Shown here piece after piece: positions 41,822-51,063 of a stretch of 64,000 bases of DNA. Numbering within the stretch: the first letter of the stretch is position 1; each line of letters begins with the position of its first letter. Source of the DNA: Alistipes sp. (GTDB lineage: Bacteria; Bacteroidota; Bacteroidia; Bacteroidales; Rikenellaceae); the NCBI RefSeq assembly GCF_020026455.1, contig NZ_JAHHQJ010000003.1, forward strand, positions 62,001-126,000. Reading direction: 5' to 3'. A program made the position numbers and the translations under genes. The notes beneath the pieces were generated by a model that worked only from the letters and a program-made list of their open reading frames with translations, made no database searches and was not told where the DNA came from.

Positions 41822-44800
41822 TTAGAAAGTAATGTTTACGCCTAACTTGAAGATACGAGGTTGAGGGACACCGTCGTCATCCTCGCCATAGAAGCGCGGA
41901 TCGAGATCGACGCTTGTCTCGGGATCCCAGCCGGGATAGCGCGAGCAGAGGAAGATGTTGTCGCCCTGGGCATAGACGCGAAGTCCCTTGAGGTGGATTT
42001 TCGAAACCAGCCGCTGCGGGAAGGTGTATCCCAGAGTCACCGAGCGCAGGCGGATAAACGAGCCGTCGGTCAGATACATCGTCGAGTTCTTGCCGTTCCA
42101 GCCGCTATACGAGTAGATCGCGCGCGGGTATTTGTTCGACGTGCCGGGCCCCGTCCAGCGGTTGTCGGCATAGGCCTTCAGCAGCGCGCGGTTGTAACCT
42201 GGCTTGGATCCGTGGATCATCCACGACGCATACACGTCGTTACCATAGCTATACGTAAAGAAGAGACTCAATTCCAGCCCTTTGTATTTGAAGGTATTGT
42301 TCCAGCCGCCCGAGAACCTGGGGTTAGGATTACCCGTAACGACTCGATCGTCGTCCGTAATATCCCCGTCGCCGTTGCGGTCCCAGTACTTGATATCACC
42401 GGCACGCACGCCCTTATCGTAGAGTGCCTGCGGAACCTCACCGTCGTACTGATAGATCCCATCCGTACGGAAGAGGTACCACGAACCCACCGTCCGGCCG
42501 AGTTTCAGCACACGATTGGCACCGATCGACAGCAGATCGTCTTCGAGCAGCGACGTCAGTTTATTGACGTTACGGGCGATATTGAGCGATGAACTCCACA
42601 GCACCTTGCCCAGATTGAGGTGGGTATTGATCGTGAACTCGATGCCCTTGTTGCGCATCGAACCGATGTTGCTCAGGATCGAGGTTTCGCCCGTTGTAGC
42701 ATGCACGGGTTTCGAATAGAGCAGGTTATTCGTGTTCTTCAGGTAAACGTCGGCAATCATGTTGATCTTGCCGCCCAGGAAGCTCAGATCGAATCCGGCA
42801 TTGTACTGATCGGCGGTCTCCCACGTCAGACGATTGTTGCCACTCGACGAAATGGCGATACCGCTTTGGCCTCCGTAATTGGTGCCGCCGCTGATCAGAG
42901 CCTGCCAACCGTAATTACTGATACCGTCCTGATTACCCGTGCGGCCGTAGCTGGCCCGGATCTTCAGATCGGTCTTTTCGGCATTCCAGAATGCCTCGTT
43001 CGAAACATTCCAACCTACCGACACCGAGGGGAACCAACCCCAGCGGCAGTCGGGTGCGAAGCGCGACGAACCGTCGGTACGGATCGTGGCATTGACCATG
43101 TAACGATCCTTGTAGGCGAGGCTCAAGCGGGCGAAATAGGATTCAATGGCATATTCCGACAGCCCGGCACTGGCACCGACGATGTTAGCGGCCACGCTCG
43201 CCACGTCGAACGCCGGCGAGGGATAGTTCTGCGCATCGATATACGACGTGCGGCTCTTGGTCTTGAGGAACGAGTGCCCCATCATGGCCCCGAGTTCGAA
43301 ATCTTCGCCGATCTTGCGGTTGTAGTTGGCATACAGGTCGATCGTGTTGGTCATCACGAAGCGATTCCGATCCAGAATACGGCCGTTGTCGGCGGCATAG
43401 GGGTGGTTCTGGTTGTAATAAATATAGTCGTAGGTATAGGCCGAGTCATTATTGTATGACGCTCTGATCGTCAAGCCCTTGACGATCTGCGCCTCGGCCC
43501 AGAACGACCCGATGAAACGGTAGTTGTCCGTATAGGACGTCTCCTCCGAGAGAATCTGCACGGCATTGTGCAGCAACAGCTCGTCGGTTCCACCCGTATA
43601 ATAGCCGCCGTTGGGCTTATACGGACGGTCGAAAGGGCGCTGCTGCACGGCGCGCCCGATGATCGTCGAGCCGAGATCGGCTCCCGGGATACGGTTATTA
43701 TGCAGGTAGTTGCCGCTGATGTTGGCACCCACCTTCAGCCATTTGAACATTTCGTGGTTGATGTTCGACTTGAGGTTGATCTTCGAGACGTCGTTCGTCT
43801 TGATGACACCCTCCTGGTAGTTGTAGCTGCCCGAAAGGTAATATTTGGTCTTGGCATTGCCGCCCGAAAACGACATGTCAAAATAGTGCGACTGCCCGAG
43901 CCGGGTGATCAGATCGAGCCAGTCGGTGTCGGGCATGTCCCCGTAAGGATTCCGTATATGCTTGACATATCCCGAGCTGTGGATCGTGAATCCGTTCTGA
44001 CGGTTGTAGTTGTCTATACCCTCGTTGAAAACCTCAATATACTGCTTCGAACCGACGTATTCGCGACGTCCGGCATTGGGGAACTGTGTGATGCTGAAGC
44101 CGTAGTTGACCTTGACCTCCGACTTTCCCTCACGTCCCTGCTTGGTGGTGATCAGCACGACACCGTTTGTGGCGCGTGAACCGTAGATCGCGGCCGAAGC
44201 AGCATCCTTCAGCACTTCGATCGACTCGATGTCCGTAAGGTTGAGCGTCGCCAGCGAACTCATGTTCTCACCGAACGAATAGAGCGATGCCGAATTGTTC
44301 GACAGCGGAATGCCGTCGATCACGTAGAGCGGCTCGTTGCTGGCGCTGAGCGACGACGATCCGCGGATGCTCATCTTCTCGGCCGAGCCGAGGTTACCCG
44401 AGCTGGTCGAGATCGACACGCCGGCAATACGACCCTGAAGGAGTTCCGAGGGCGACATCACGCTGCGCATATTCTCCTCGGTGGGTTTGAACTGACTGAT
44501 AGCATTGGTCACCAAACTGCGGCGCTGCGTACCGTAACCGACCACAACCACCTCGTCGAGGGCCATATTGTCGCTTTCGAGCCGGACTTCATAAATCCGG
44601 GCCGGGTCATCTACGACAACCTCCCGGGTCTTCAGACCGAGATAGGAGACAATCAGGCGGACATCCGTACGCACCCCGATCCGGACGGAAAATGAGCCGT
44701 CGAGGTCCGTGGTGGTGCCGATCGTCGTGCCGTCGACAATCACCGTGGCACCGGTAATCGGATTTCCGGCAGTGTCTTTCACAATGCCCTTCACAACCGC

Positions 44801-45154
44801 ATTGGCCGAAGTGCGGATGGCAGATTCCCGCCTTGCAGGGGCGGACATGATGGCAATCATCTTGCCCTCGACATTGCTCACGACGTTTTGCCCGGCGAAC
44901 ATCTTTCCGACAACCGTGCCGATCTCCTCGTTTCTGACATCAAGGGTGATCCTCTTGTTCACATCGGCATCCTTCGTCTTGATGACGAACGAGTAGCCGT
45001 AATCCTTTTGCAGGCGTTCAATCGCTGCCTTGACAGTCGCATTGCGTACCGACAGGCTCACCTTCTGGGCCACGGCCGCGGAGGCCTGAAACAGGAGACA
45101 CAGAAGTCCGGCAAGCGTGATCAAACTTTTGACGGAAGGTAAAAGTTTATTCAT
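41822..45154 (-). CDS. SusC/RagA TonB-linked outer-membrane protein of PUL 2
   Basis: 1110 residues. Signal peptide ending near AAVAQ, STN domain (about 30-105), carboxypeptidase-regulatory-like domain (about 120-195), plug (LDEVVVVGYGTQRRSLVTNA, EPLYVIDGIPLSNNS, IEVLKDAASAAIYGSRATNG) and a large barrel ending in FKLGVNITF. It is a TonB-dependent importer expected to signal through FecR2. It shares the layout but not the detailed sequence of the PUL 1 SusC, so the ligand probably differs. Confidence 0.96.
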   Translation of the reverse strand: MNKLLPSVKSLITLAGLLCLLFQASAAVAQKVSLSVRNATVKAAIERLQKDYGYSFVIKTKDADVNKRITLDVRNEEIGTVVGKMFAGQNVVSNVEGKMIAIMSAPARRESAIRTSANAVVKGIVKDTAGNPITGATVIVDGTTIGTTTDLDGSFSVRIGVRTDVRLIVSYLGLKTREVVVDDPARIYEVRLESDNMALDEVVVVGYGTQRRSLVTNAISQFKPTEENMRSVMSPSELLQGRIAGVSISTSSGNLGSAEKMSIRGSSSLSASNEPLYVIDGIPLSNNSASLYSFGENMSSLATLNLTDIESIEVLKDAASAAIYGSRATNGVVLITTKQGREGKSEVKVNYGFSITQFPNAGRREYVGSKQYIEVFNEGIDNYNRQNGFTIHSSGYVKHIRNPYGDMPDTDWLDLITRLGQSHYFDMSFSGGNAKTKYYLSGSYNYQEGVIKTNDVSKINLKSNINHEMFKWLKVGANISGNYLHNNRIPGADLGSTIIGRAVQQRPFDRPYKPNGGYYTGGTDELLLHNAVQILSEETSYTDNYRFIGSFWAEAQIVKGLTIRASYNNDSAYTYDYIYYNQNHPYAADNGRILDRNRFVMTNTIDLYANYNRKIGEDFELGAMMGHSFLKTKSRTSYIDAQNYPSPAFDVASVAANIVGASAGLSEYAIESYFARLSLAYKDRYMVNATIRTDGSSRFAPDCRWGWFPSVSVGWNVSNEAFWNAEKTDLKIRASYGRTGNQDGISNYGWQALISGGTNYGGQSGIAISSSGNNRLTWETADQYNAGFDLSFLGGKINMIADVYLKNTNNLLYSKPVHATTGETSILSNIGSMRNKGIEFTINTHLNLGKVLWSSSLNIARNVNKLTSLLEDDLLSIGANRVLKLGRTVGSWYLFRTDGIYQYDGEVPQALYDKGVRAGDIKYWDRNGDGDITDDDRVVTGNPNPRFSGGWNNTFKYKGLELSLFFTYSYGNDVYASWMIHGSKPGYNRALLKAYADNRWTGPGTSNKYPRAIYSYSGWNGKNSTMYLTDGSFIRLRSVTLGYTFPQRLVSKIHLKGLRVYAQGDNIFLCSRYPGWDPETSVDLDPRFYGEDDDGVPQPRIFKLGVNITF

Positions 45155-45231
45155 TACGTTAAGATTTGAAATTTTGAGAAATAAGTCGTTACAGATTCCG
45201 TTCGTTTCGTGTACTGCATGATATGTTTATT

Positions 45232-46254
45232 TTAGGGATAGCAAGGCGATATGTAATAGATCTCGGCTTCCTTGCGCACCGAGAACAGGCGGTCCTGGTT
45301 GAGAGCATCGAGAATTTCGCCGAGCGACTCCCCGTTGACAAACGAGGCGTAGTAGGTCTCGTCGCACAGCGACTTGTCGGTGATGACGATCTCGACGGCA
45401 AAGTGTCGGCACAGGTCGGCAACGATGTCGCCCAGGGTCTGTTCCACGAAGAAGAAATTGCCGTTGTCGATCCAGCTTGCATAGGAATCGGGATCGAAAT
45501 TGAGAAAATCAATGTGATTGTTGCTTTTATTAAGGCGGAGGATATCTCCGGGCTCGAGGGTGAGTTTTCCGTTCATCTTCGACGCCTTAATGCCTACCGA
45601 CACCTTACCGCACACCAGACTCACCTCCGCCTTGGCATCCTCCTGATAGGATTTGAGGTTGAACTGCGTACCGAGCACCTCCACCTCCAACCGATCGGCG
45701 GAAACGATGAACGGACGGTCCTCGTCGCGGCGAACCTCAGCGAACATCTCGCCCGACAGGTAGACCTGCCTCATCGAGCGGTTGAACCGCTTGGGATAGA
45801 TGAGCTTGGTATCGGCATTGAGCCACACGCGCGTGCTGTCGGGCAAGACGATCTCGCGGCGCTCTCCCATGCCGGCATAGACCTCCACCCACTCGCGCGG
45901 GGTATTGGCCTGCCGCCTGTAATGGAGCGCCAGAGTGACGGCGGCAATGACGGCGGCACATTCGATGATGCGAAGGGGCCATCGCCACCGCCGAAACCTA
46001 TCGCCGCGGAGCGGGGTTTTCGGGGCGGGGCATGCCGCGAGGATCGAATCCAGTTTACGCCGCACACGCTCCTTGCTCTCGGGATCGTATTCGGTCTCGA
46101 GAGCGTCCAGCAGGTCGCTGAACAGTTGGTCCAGTCCCGGGTCCTTGAGTCGCTCCCGCAGCCACATGCGCACCTGCTGCGCCTCGACTTCCGTACAGTT
46201 GTCCCGCATGTAGGCAAGCAACTGCTCTCGCGACATATTTTTCTTGACATCCAT
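45232..46254 (-). CDS. FecR family anti-sigma factor of PUL 2
   Basis: 340 residues from ATG 46254. A cytoplasmic N-terminal part, one membrane helix (IIECAAVIAAVTLALHY), then the FecR domain (IVLPDSTRVWLNADTKLIYPKRF, RQVYLSGEMFAEVRRDEDRPFIV, EVLGTQFNLKSY) and a C-terminal DUF4974 domain. A longer frame from 46341 overlaps the sigma gene and is rejected. The 77-bp gap to susC shows nothing recognised. Confidence 0.94.
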   Translation of the reverse strand: MDVKKNMSREQLLAYMRDNCTEVEAQQVRMWLRERLKDPGLDQLFSDLLDALETEYDPESKERVRRKLDSILAACPAPKTPLRGDRFRRWRWPLRIIECAAVIAAVTLALHYRRQANTPREWVEVYAGMGERREIVLPDSTRVWLNADTKLIYPKRFNRSMRQVYLSGEMFAEVRRDEDRPFIVSADRLEVEVLGTQFNLKSYQEDAKAEVSLVCGKVSVGIKASKMNGKLTLEPGDILRLNKSNNHIDFLNFDPDSYASWIDNGNFFFVEQTLGDIVADLCRHFAVEIVITDKSLCDETYYASFVNGESLGEILDALNQDRLFSVRKEAEIYYISPCYP

Positions 46255-46270
46255 AGGTTTTGTCTTGGTT

Positions 46271-46843
46271 TCAGGAGAATAGCACAAAAAAGAGGATCCC
46301 GACGGAGATCGTCTTTCGTATCTGCTTGATTGCCAGATCAACGTGTTTTTCGACCGTGCGAATCGAGAGGTTCAGCGCCCGGGCAATCTCGGCATTGGTC
46401 ATATTGCGATCGTAGCGCATGGCAAATATCTCACGCCGTTTGTCGGGCATCGACCGCATCACCGAGTCGATGAAGCCGACCCGTTCGCGCACGTCTACAT
46501 AGTCGTAAATGTCCGTATCGCCGTCTGCGACATTAAGCATCGCATCGTTGATGTCGCTGCGCAGCATGTTGTGCCGCAAGCGCATGTAGTCGAAGAGCTC
46601 GTTGCGTGTGGCAACCAACAGGTAATTGCGCACCGATAATTCGGGATTGACCTGTTCCTTGCACATCCACATTTTGACAAATACGTTCTGAATGATGTCC
46701 TCCGCCACGGAAGAGTCCTTGACGATATGCCTGGCAAAGGTATGCAGCAGATCGTAGTAGCGGTCGAAAAGCACTCCGAAAGCCTCTCTGTCACCGCTGC
46801 GCATCATCGCGACAAGATCCGAATCCCGTAAACAATTCTGCAT
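46271..46843 (-). CDS. ECF RNA polymerase sigma factor of PUL 2
   Basis: 190 residues. Region 2: SVAEDIIQNVFVKMWMCKEQ and VRNYLLVATRNELFDYMRLR. Region 4: MPDKRREIFAMRYDRNMTNAEIARALNLSIRTVEKHVDLAIKQIRKT. The hydrophobic C-terminal tail (ISVGILFFVLFS) is common in this group. It is expected to activate the susC-susD genes of PUL 2. Confidence 0.94.
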   Translation of the reverse strand: MQNCLRDSDLVAMMRSGDREAFGVLFDRYYDLLHTFARHIVKDSSVAEDIIQNVFVKMWMCKEQVNPELSVRNYLLVATRNELFDYMRLRHNMLRSDINDAMLNVADGDTDIYDYVDVRERVGFIDSVMRSMPDKRREIFAMRYDRNMTNAEIARALNLSIRTVEKHVDLAIKQIRKTISVGILFFVLFS

Positions 46844-46848
46844 GTCCG

Positions 46849-47142
46849 TCAGTATTTGTTCATGTCCGTAACCCTACAGCATGTCGGGCAAAGTTCCAGC
46901 GCAACCCGGATCGCCGCCGAAGCATCGCCATCGGTCGTCGGTGTCGGATAATCCGGCGCCAAGATGCCGGAGGTCGCATCGCAGCAGGAGCCGCACGTGA
47001 GATTCAGCCCTTCGTCCCTGTTTCGCAAAGCAGGAATTGCACGGAATCCGCCATCGCGATTTCCGTTGTAGTCCTTGCCCGAAGAGCAGCCCGAGACTGC
47101 AAACAAGGCAAAAATCAGCCGATGAAAAAGAAGTTTCTCCAT
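46849..47142 (-). CDS. Small Cys-rich predicted lipoprotein upstream of the PUL 2 sigma gene
   Basis: 97 residues from ATG 47142; the GTG at 47184 is a weaker alternative. MEKLLFHRLIFALFAVSGCSS is a good lipoprotein signal (Cys19). The mature part has CGSCC and CPTCC motifs and no recognised domain. It stops 5 nt before the sigma factor start, so the two may be co-transcribed. No homologue is known to me. The signal peptide and position support a real gene, but chance cannot be excluded. Confidence 0.45.
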   Translation of the reverse strand: MEKLLFHRLIFALFAVSGCSSGKDYNGNRDGGFRAIPALRNRDEGLNLTCGSCCDATSGILAPDYPTPTTDGDASAAIRVALELCPTCCRVTDMNKY

Positions 47143-47363
47143 AAGATCATCAGGTCGGTTATAATAAGTACGAATGGGAGGCACCCTCTACGTAACCGCA
47201 AAATACAATTTCACGGAAATGAAACACGCCACCCCTTCACAGGAGCGGCGCATAAAAAGAAATAAAACTCCGAACGGGAACCGGAGGTCTGCGTGCAGCC
47301 CCGATTCCCGTCCGATATCAATCCGTGAGGTCACCTCCCAATCGGATTATGCATCCCGCCGTC

Positions 47364-48506
47364 CTATCCGTTTTCGGAACACTCCGGCAAACGGCCGGTG
47401 ATTTCGTCCACCCGCCGGGCCGTCATTTCGGGCGTTATGGCTTTCAGACAGCGGTAGTCGCCGTAGCGGCAGGGCTTGTTGCCGAAGACCGAGCAAGGAC
47501 GGCACGCCATGTCGGCCTGCAGAACTCCCGCGGGCGAAACCCCGTAGCCCAGAAAACCCAGTCCGGGATGCGTCGCGCCCCACACCGACACCACGGGCGT
47601 CGCGACGAGCGAGGCCAGGTGCATCACCAGCGAATCCATCGTCACCACGCAGTCCAGATGGGCGATGAGGTCCATCTCCCCGGCAAAACGAACCTTGCCG
47701 TACAAGGCCGTGACGTTGGGATACGTGCGTTCCATCTCCTCAGCGAAGGCCTGTTCGGCACCTCCGCCCCCGTGGATGAAGACCCGCCCGTAATGCGCCG
47801 AAAGTAGCCGCACGAGTTCGCGGCTCTGCTCCTCGGGATAGGTCTTGCCCCGGTGTGCGGAGAAGGGGGCAAAGCCCACCCACATGCCGTGTTTCTCCCC
47901 GAAGGGATTGGGACGCTCCCGGCGCACGGCAGGTGCGGGGTCGTCCAGCACAAGCCCCAGTCTCCGAAAGACATCGCAATAGCGCAGCACCGTATGCCGC
48001 AACGGCTCCGCTCCGCGGCCTCCGCAGCGGATGAACGCCCGTTTCTCGGCATGTCCCTTTTCGATATGCGCCACCGGAATGCCGTGCAGACGCATCGCGA
48101 GACGAAACGCCTTCGAGCGCAGCACGTCGTGCACGTCGGCCACGGCGTCCACCCCCAGCCTGCGGGCTTCGGCGGCCAACCGCCACATCCCCGCAAGGGT
48201 CCGGTGTTCGCCCCGGGTGTCGACGTCGAGAAACCCGACCTCCAGCCCCGCAAAGAAGGGCCGGAACATGGCCTGCGTCGCCACCGTGACCCGCAGATCG
48301 GGATAAGCGGCCGTCAGCGCCCGCAACGCATGCGGCAGCATCGCCACATCGCCCATCGCCGAGGTGCGCGCCACCAGCAGGTGACGCGGAGCCGCCGCCC
48401 CGCCCCGAAGCATCCCGCTCCCGGACACCCCGCTCTCAGACGTTGCGCCCCCGCCGTCTCCGGTCGAGAGACCGCTTGCGGTCCCCACGCTATTTTTTCT
48501 GCCCAT
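47364..48506 (-). CDS. Glycosyltransferase family 9 (heptosyltransferase-like)
   Basis: 380 residues from ATG 48506, overlapping the end of the DUF4254 gene by 17 nt. Two Rossmann domains: HLLVARTSAMGDVAMLPHALRAL near the start, and WVGFAPFSAHRGKTYPEE, CVVTMDSLVMHLASLVATPVVSVWGATHPGLGF in the second half. GT9 enzymes add heptose or related sugars to LPS core. The first 35 residues are Gly/Ser-rich and may not be translated; ATG at residue 32 is an alternative start. Confidence 0.9.
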   Translation of the reverse strand: MGRKNSVGTASGLSTGDGGGATSESGVSGSGMLRGGAAAPRHLLVARTSAMGDVAMLPHALRALTAAYPDLRVTVATQAMFRPFFAGLEVGFLDVDTRGEHRTLAGMWRLAAEARRLGVDAVADVHDVLRSKAFRLAMRLHGIPVAHIEKGHAEKRAFIRCGGRGAEPLRHTVLRYCDVFRRLGLVLDDPAPAVRRERPNPFGEKHGMWVGFAPFSAHRGKTYPEEQSRELVRLLSAHYGRVFIHGGGGAEQAFAEEMERTYPNVTALYGKVRFAGEMDLIAHLDCVVTMDSLVMHLASLVATPVVSVWGATHPGLGFLGYGVSPAGVLQADMACRPCSVFGNKPCRYGDYRCLKAITPEMTARRVDEITGRLPECSENG

Positions 48507-49095
48507 AGAGCACCGGATTCAGTGCCGGGTCGTTGTACATCTTCATCTGTTTGTAGGTCTTCATGTACTTGCGGCCCGCCTCGATGTCCTCGATCAGCTC
48601 TTCGATGGCCTGCGAAAGATCGACCTGCTGTGCGAGCAGCACATCCAGTTTCTTCCGGCAGGCCGCGCGGTGCGCCTCGTCCACATCCGTCCGTTCCACC
48701 TCGCGAGCCATGTGGTAGATCTTCAGTGCAAGGATCGACAGTCGGTCGATGGCCCAGGCCGGGGTCTCGGTGTTGAGCCGGGCGCCTTCGGCGGGCGTTA
48801 TGTCCCTGTATTTGTCCATCAGGTACGAATCCACATACTCCACCATGTCCGTACGGTCCTGGTTCGACTTGTCGATGCGGCGCTTGATGAGAAGTGCCTC
48901 CGCAGGGTCGATGGCCGGGTCGCGGATAATATCCTCCAGGTGCCACTGCACCGTATCAATCCAGTTCTTGTGGTAGAGCAGATGGTCGATCGTACCCGGA
49001 GCATAGGGATTGTCGATGGGATGGTCCACATCGTCCCAGCGGTGGTACTCCTCGATGGACCGGTTGAAAATACGGTTCGCGTTTTCAGTAAACAT
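48490..49095 (-). CDS. DUF4254 family protein
   Basis: 201 residues, mostly helical and acidic, without signal peptide. It begins with the family-like IFNRSIEEYHRWDDVDHPIDNPY and contains LYHKNWIDTVQWHLEDIIRDP and NQDRTDMVEYVDSYL. The family is found in Bacteroidota next to glycosyltransferase genes, as here with GT9, and its function is unknown. Its promoter faces that of the glucosaminidase gene. Confidence 0.88.
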   Translation of the reverse strand: MFTENANRIFNRSIEEYHRWDDVDHPIDNPYAPGTIDHLLYHKNWIDTVQWHLEDIIRDPAIDPAEALLIKRRIDKSNQDRTDMVEYVDSYLMDKYRDITPAEGARLNTETPAWAIDRLSILALKIYHMAREVERTDVDEAHRAACRKKLDVLLAQQVDLSQAIEELIEDIEAGRKYMKTYKQMKMYNDPALNPVLYGQKK

Positions 49096-49117
49096 AGCTT
49101 GCGGTTTTATTGTATTA

Positions 49118-49193
49118 TTGGATTTTTCACCGGAAAATCATATCTTTGTCGGTAACGATTAAACAAAGATAATGACTTTTTTCAAAAAAGCAA
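49118..49193. promoter_or_regulatory. Overlapping face-to-face promoters of the DUF4254 and glucosaminidase genes
   Basis: Plus strand: TTG (49118-49120), 20 nt, TATCTTTG (49141-49148). Minus strand: TTG (49193-49191), 19 nt, TATCTTTG (49171-49164). The two -7 boxes form the arms of a palindrome (TATCTTTGT and ACAAAGATA) with 13 nt between them. Predicted start points lie within about 8 bp of each other. Confidence 0.75.
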
Positions 49194-50176
49194 TACTCCT
49201 TTCCGGAATCCTCCTCTGCACCACCGTGCAGCTCGGGGCCCAGGTGCGCCAGACGCGCGAAGAGTACATCAGCCGCTACATGTCCATCGCCATCGCCCAC
49301 ATGGAGCGCTACGGCATCCCCGCGAGCATCACCATGGCGCAGGGCATCCTCGAATCCGACTGCGGCAACAGCCTGCTGTCGATGAAGTCGAACAACCATT
49401 TCGGCATCAAGTGCAAACGCAACTGGACGGGCGAGAAGGTCTACCACGACGACGACGCCAAGGGCGAATGCTTCCGCTCCTACCCCTCGGTCGAGGCGTC
49501 GTACCGGGACCACGCCGAGTTCCTCGACTCGCAGCCCCGCTACGACTCGCTCTTCGCCTACTCCTCCGACGACTACAAGAGCTGGGCTCGGGGTCTGAAG
49601 GCCGCGGGCTACGCCACGGCTCCCGACTATGCGCAGCGGCTCATCCGCATCATCGAGGAGAACCAGCTCTTCCTGCTCGACCGGCCCGACGGCGCACGGC
49701 TCTACGCCACGCGCTACGGTCTGAAACGCAATCCCGAGGAGTGGTTCTCGTCGCAGAGCAGCGTGGAGGAACTGGCCCGGACCGAGGGAGCCGTCGACCC
49801 GGACAACTACCGCGTGACGATCAACGCCCACCAGGGTTACAACGTCTACGCCACCAACGGCGTGCACTACGTGCTGGCCAAGGAGAACGACACGTTCGAG
49901 AACATCGGGCGGAAATTCCGCCTCTCGCCGCGCAACCTGCGCAAGTTCAACGACCTGAAGGACAAGAAGGCCCAGCCGGTACCGGGCGAGGTGATCTACA
50001 TCGAGCGCAAGCGCAAGCGCTGGGAGGGCAACACCCGGAACCACATCTGCCGCCAGGGCGAAACGGCCTACTCCGTGGGTCAGTCCTACGCCATCCGGAC
50101 GCGGTCGATCGAGAAGCTCAACAAGCTCCGCAAGGGCGAGGAGCTGGCCGCAGGACGCGAAATACGCATAAAATAA
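49172..50176 (+). CDS. Exported glucosaminidase (GH73) with LysM domains
   Basis: 334 residues. Signal peptide (cleavage near LGA-Q), then a GH73-type domain with catalytic Glu61 in MAQGILESDCGNS and SNNHFGIKCKRNWTG, FRSYPSVEASYRDHAEFL, typical of beta-N-acetylglucosaminidases that cut peptidoglycan. Two LysM-like modules follow (about 225-272: HYVLAKENDTFENIGRKFRLSPRNLRKFN, and about 285-333). It probably acts in cell-wall turnover. Followed 14 nt later by a gene of unknown function. Confidence 0.93.
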   Translation: MTFFKKAILLSGILLCTTVQLGAQVRQTREEYISRYMSIAIAHMERYGIPASITMAQGILESDCGNSLLSMKSNNHFGIKCKRNWTGEKVYHDDDAKGECFRSYPSVEASYRDHAEFLDSQPRYDSLFAYSSDDYKSWARGLKAAGYATAPDYAQRLIRIIEENQLFLLDRPDGARLYATRYGLKRNPEEWFSSQSSVEELARTEGAVDPDNYRVTINAHQGYNVYATNGVHYVLAKENDTFENIGRKFRLSPRNLRKFNDLKDKKAQPVPGEVIYIERKRKRWEGNTRNHICRQGETAYSVGQSYAIRTRSIEKLNKLRKGEELAAGREIRIK

Positions 50177-50190
50177 AACCTATATATACC

Positions 50191-50877
50191 ATGGAAACAA
50201 CCCCGCTGAGAGCACAGATTCTCGACACCATCATCCGCAAGTCGACCCTCAAACAACGGGTTTTCGACAACACCTTCGGAGCGTTCAACTCCCTGAAGGA
50301 GACGCTTCTGGAGATGGCTTCGGAGATGGACGACGAACTGGACGGCAAACTCGACCGCCGCGTGAGGCTCGAATACCGCGACCGCGGCAAGTTCGAGGCT
50401 CAGCTGCAGGTGGCCAACGACATCCTGATCTTCCAGATGCACAGCGACGTCTTCGAGTTCGATTCCGACCACCTCATCTGGCAAAACCCCTACGTGCAGG
50501 CCGACCGCGACAACTCCTACTGCGGGCTCATCAACATCTACAACTTCCTGTCCGACTCGTTCAAATTCAACCGCAACGCCGACGAAGGCTACCTGATCGG
50601 CCGCATTTTCATCAACCGCGAACACCGCTACTTCGCCGAAGGCAAGCAGCAGAACTCGATGCGGGCGATGGATTTCGGCAAGTCGGAGATCGACCAGGAG
50701 GCACTGGTCGCAATCCTCGAATCGGCTATCGGCTTCGCGCTGAACTTCGACCTGCTGATGCCGCCCTACGAGGAGAACAAACGCGTGACGGTGGACCAGT
50801 TCAACACCAAGATGGACAACTCGAAGTTCGTGACGGGCAAACGCCTGGGCTACGACTTCGACATAGAGGATATTTAA
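50191..50877 (+). CDS. Conserved hypothetical protein
   Basis: 228 residues, soluble, without signal peptide. N-terminal helices (STLKQRVFDNTFGAFNSLKETLLEMASEMDDEL) are followed by a mixed region (FQMHSDVFEFDSDHLIWQNPYV, SYCGLINIYNFLSDSFKFNRN). I recall similar proteins in Bacteroidales genomes without known function. It is probably in one transcript with the glucosaminidase gene, 14 nt upstream. The longer frame from 49411 is a shadow of that gene. Confidence 0.8.
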   Translation: METTPLRAQILDTIIRKSTLKQRVFDNTFGAFNSLKETLLEMASEMDDELDGKLDRRVRLEYRDRGKFEAQLQVANDILIFQMHSDVFEFDSDHLIWQNPYVQADRDNSYCGLINIYNFLSDSFKFNRNADEGYLIGRIFINREHRYFAEGKQQNSMRAMDFGKSEIDQEALVAILESAIGFALNFDLLMPPYEENKRVTVDQFNTKMDNSKFVTGKRLGYDFDIEDI

Positions 50878-51063
50878 CGGGCCCGACGGAGGGGGGGGGC
50901 CGGGTTCCAACCGATGCCGCGGAGCCCGACCGCGCCGTTGCGACACAGGACCGTCGCTTCGGCACCAGGCCGCAAATCCGCCCCCTCGCCGATTTCCTCC
51001 GCCTGAAGGAAGGCTACAGCCCCCACATACATCGAACACAACCTTTCAACACGTCATTTAATC

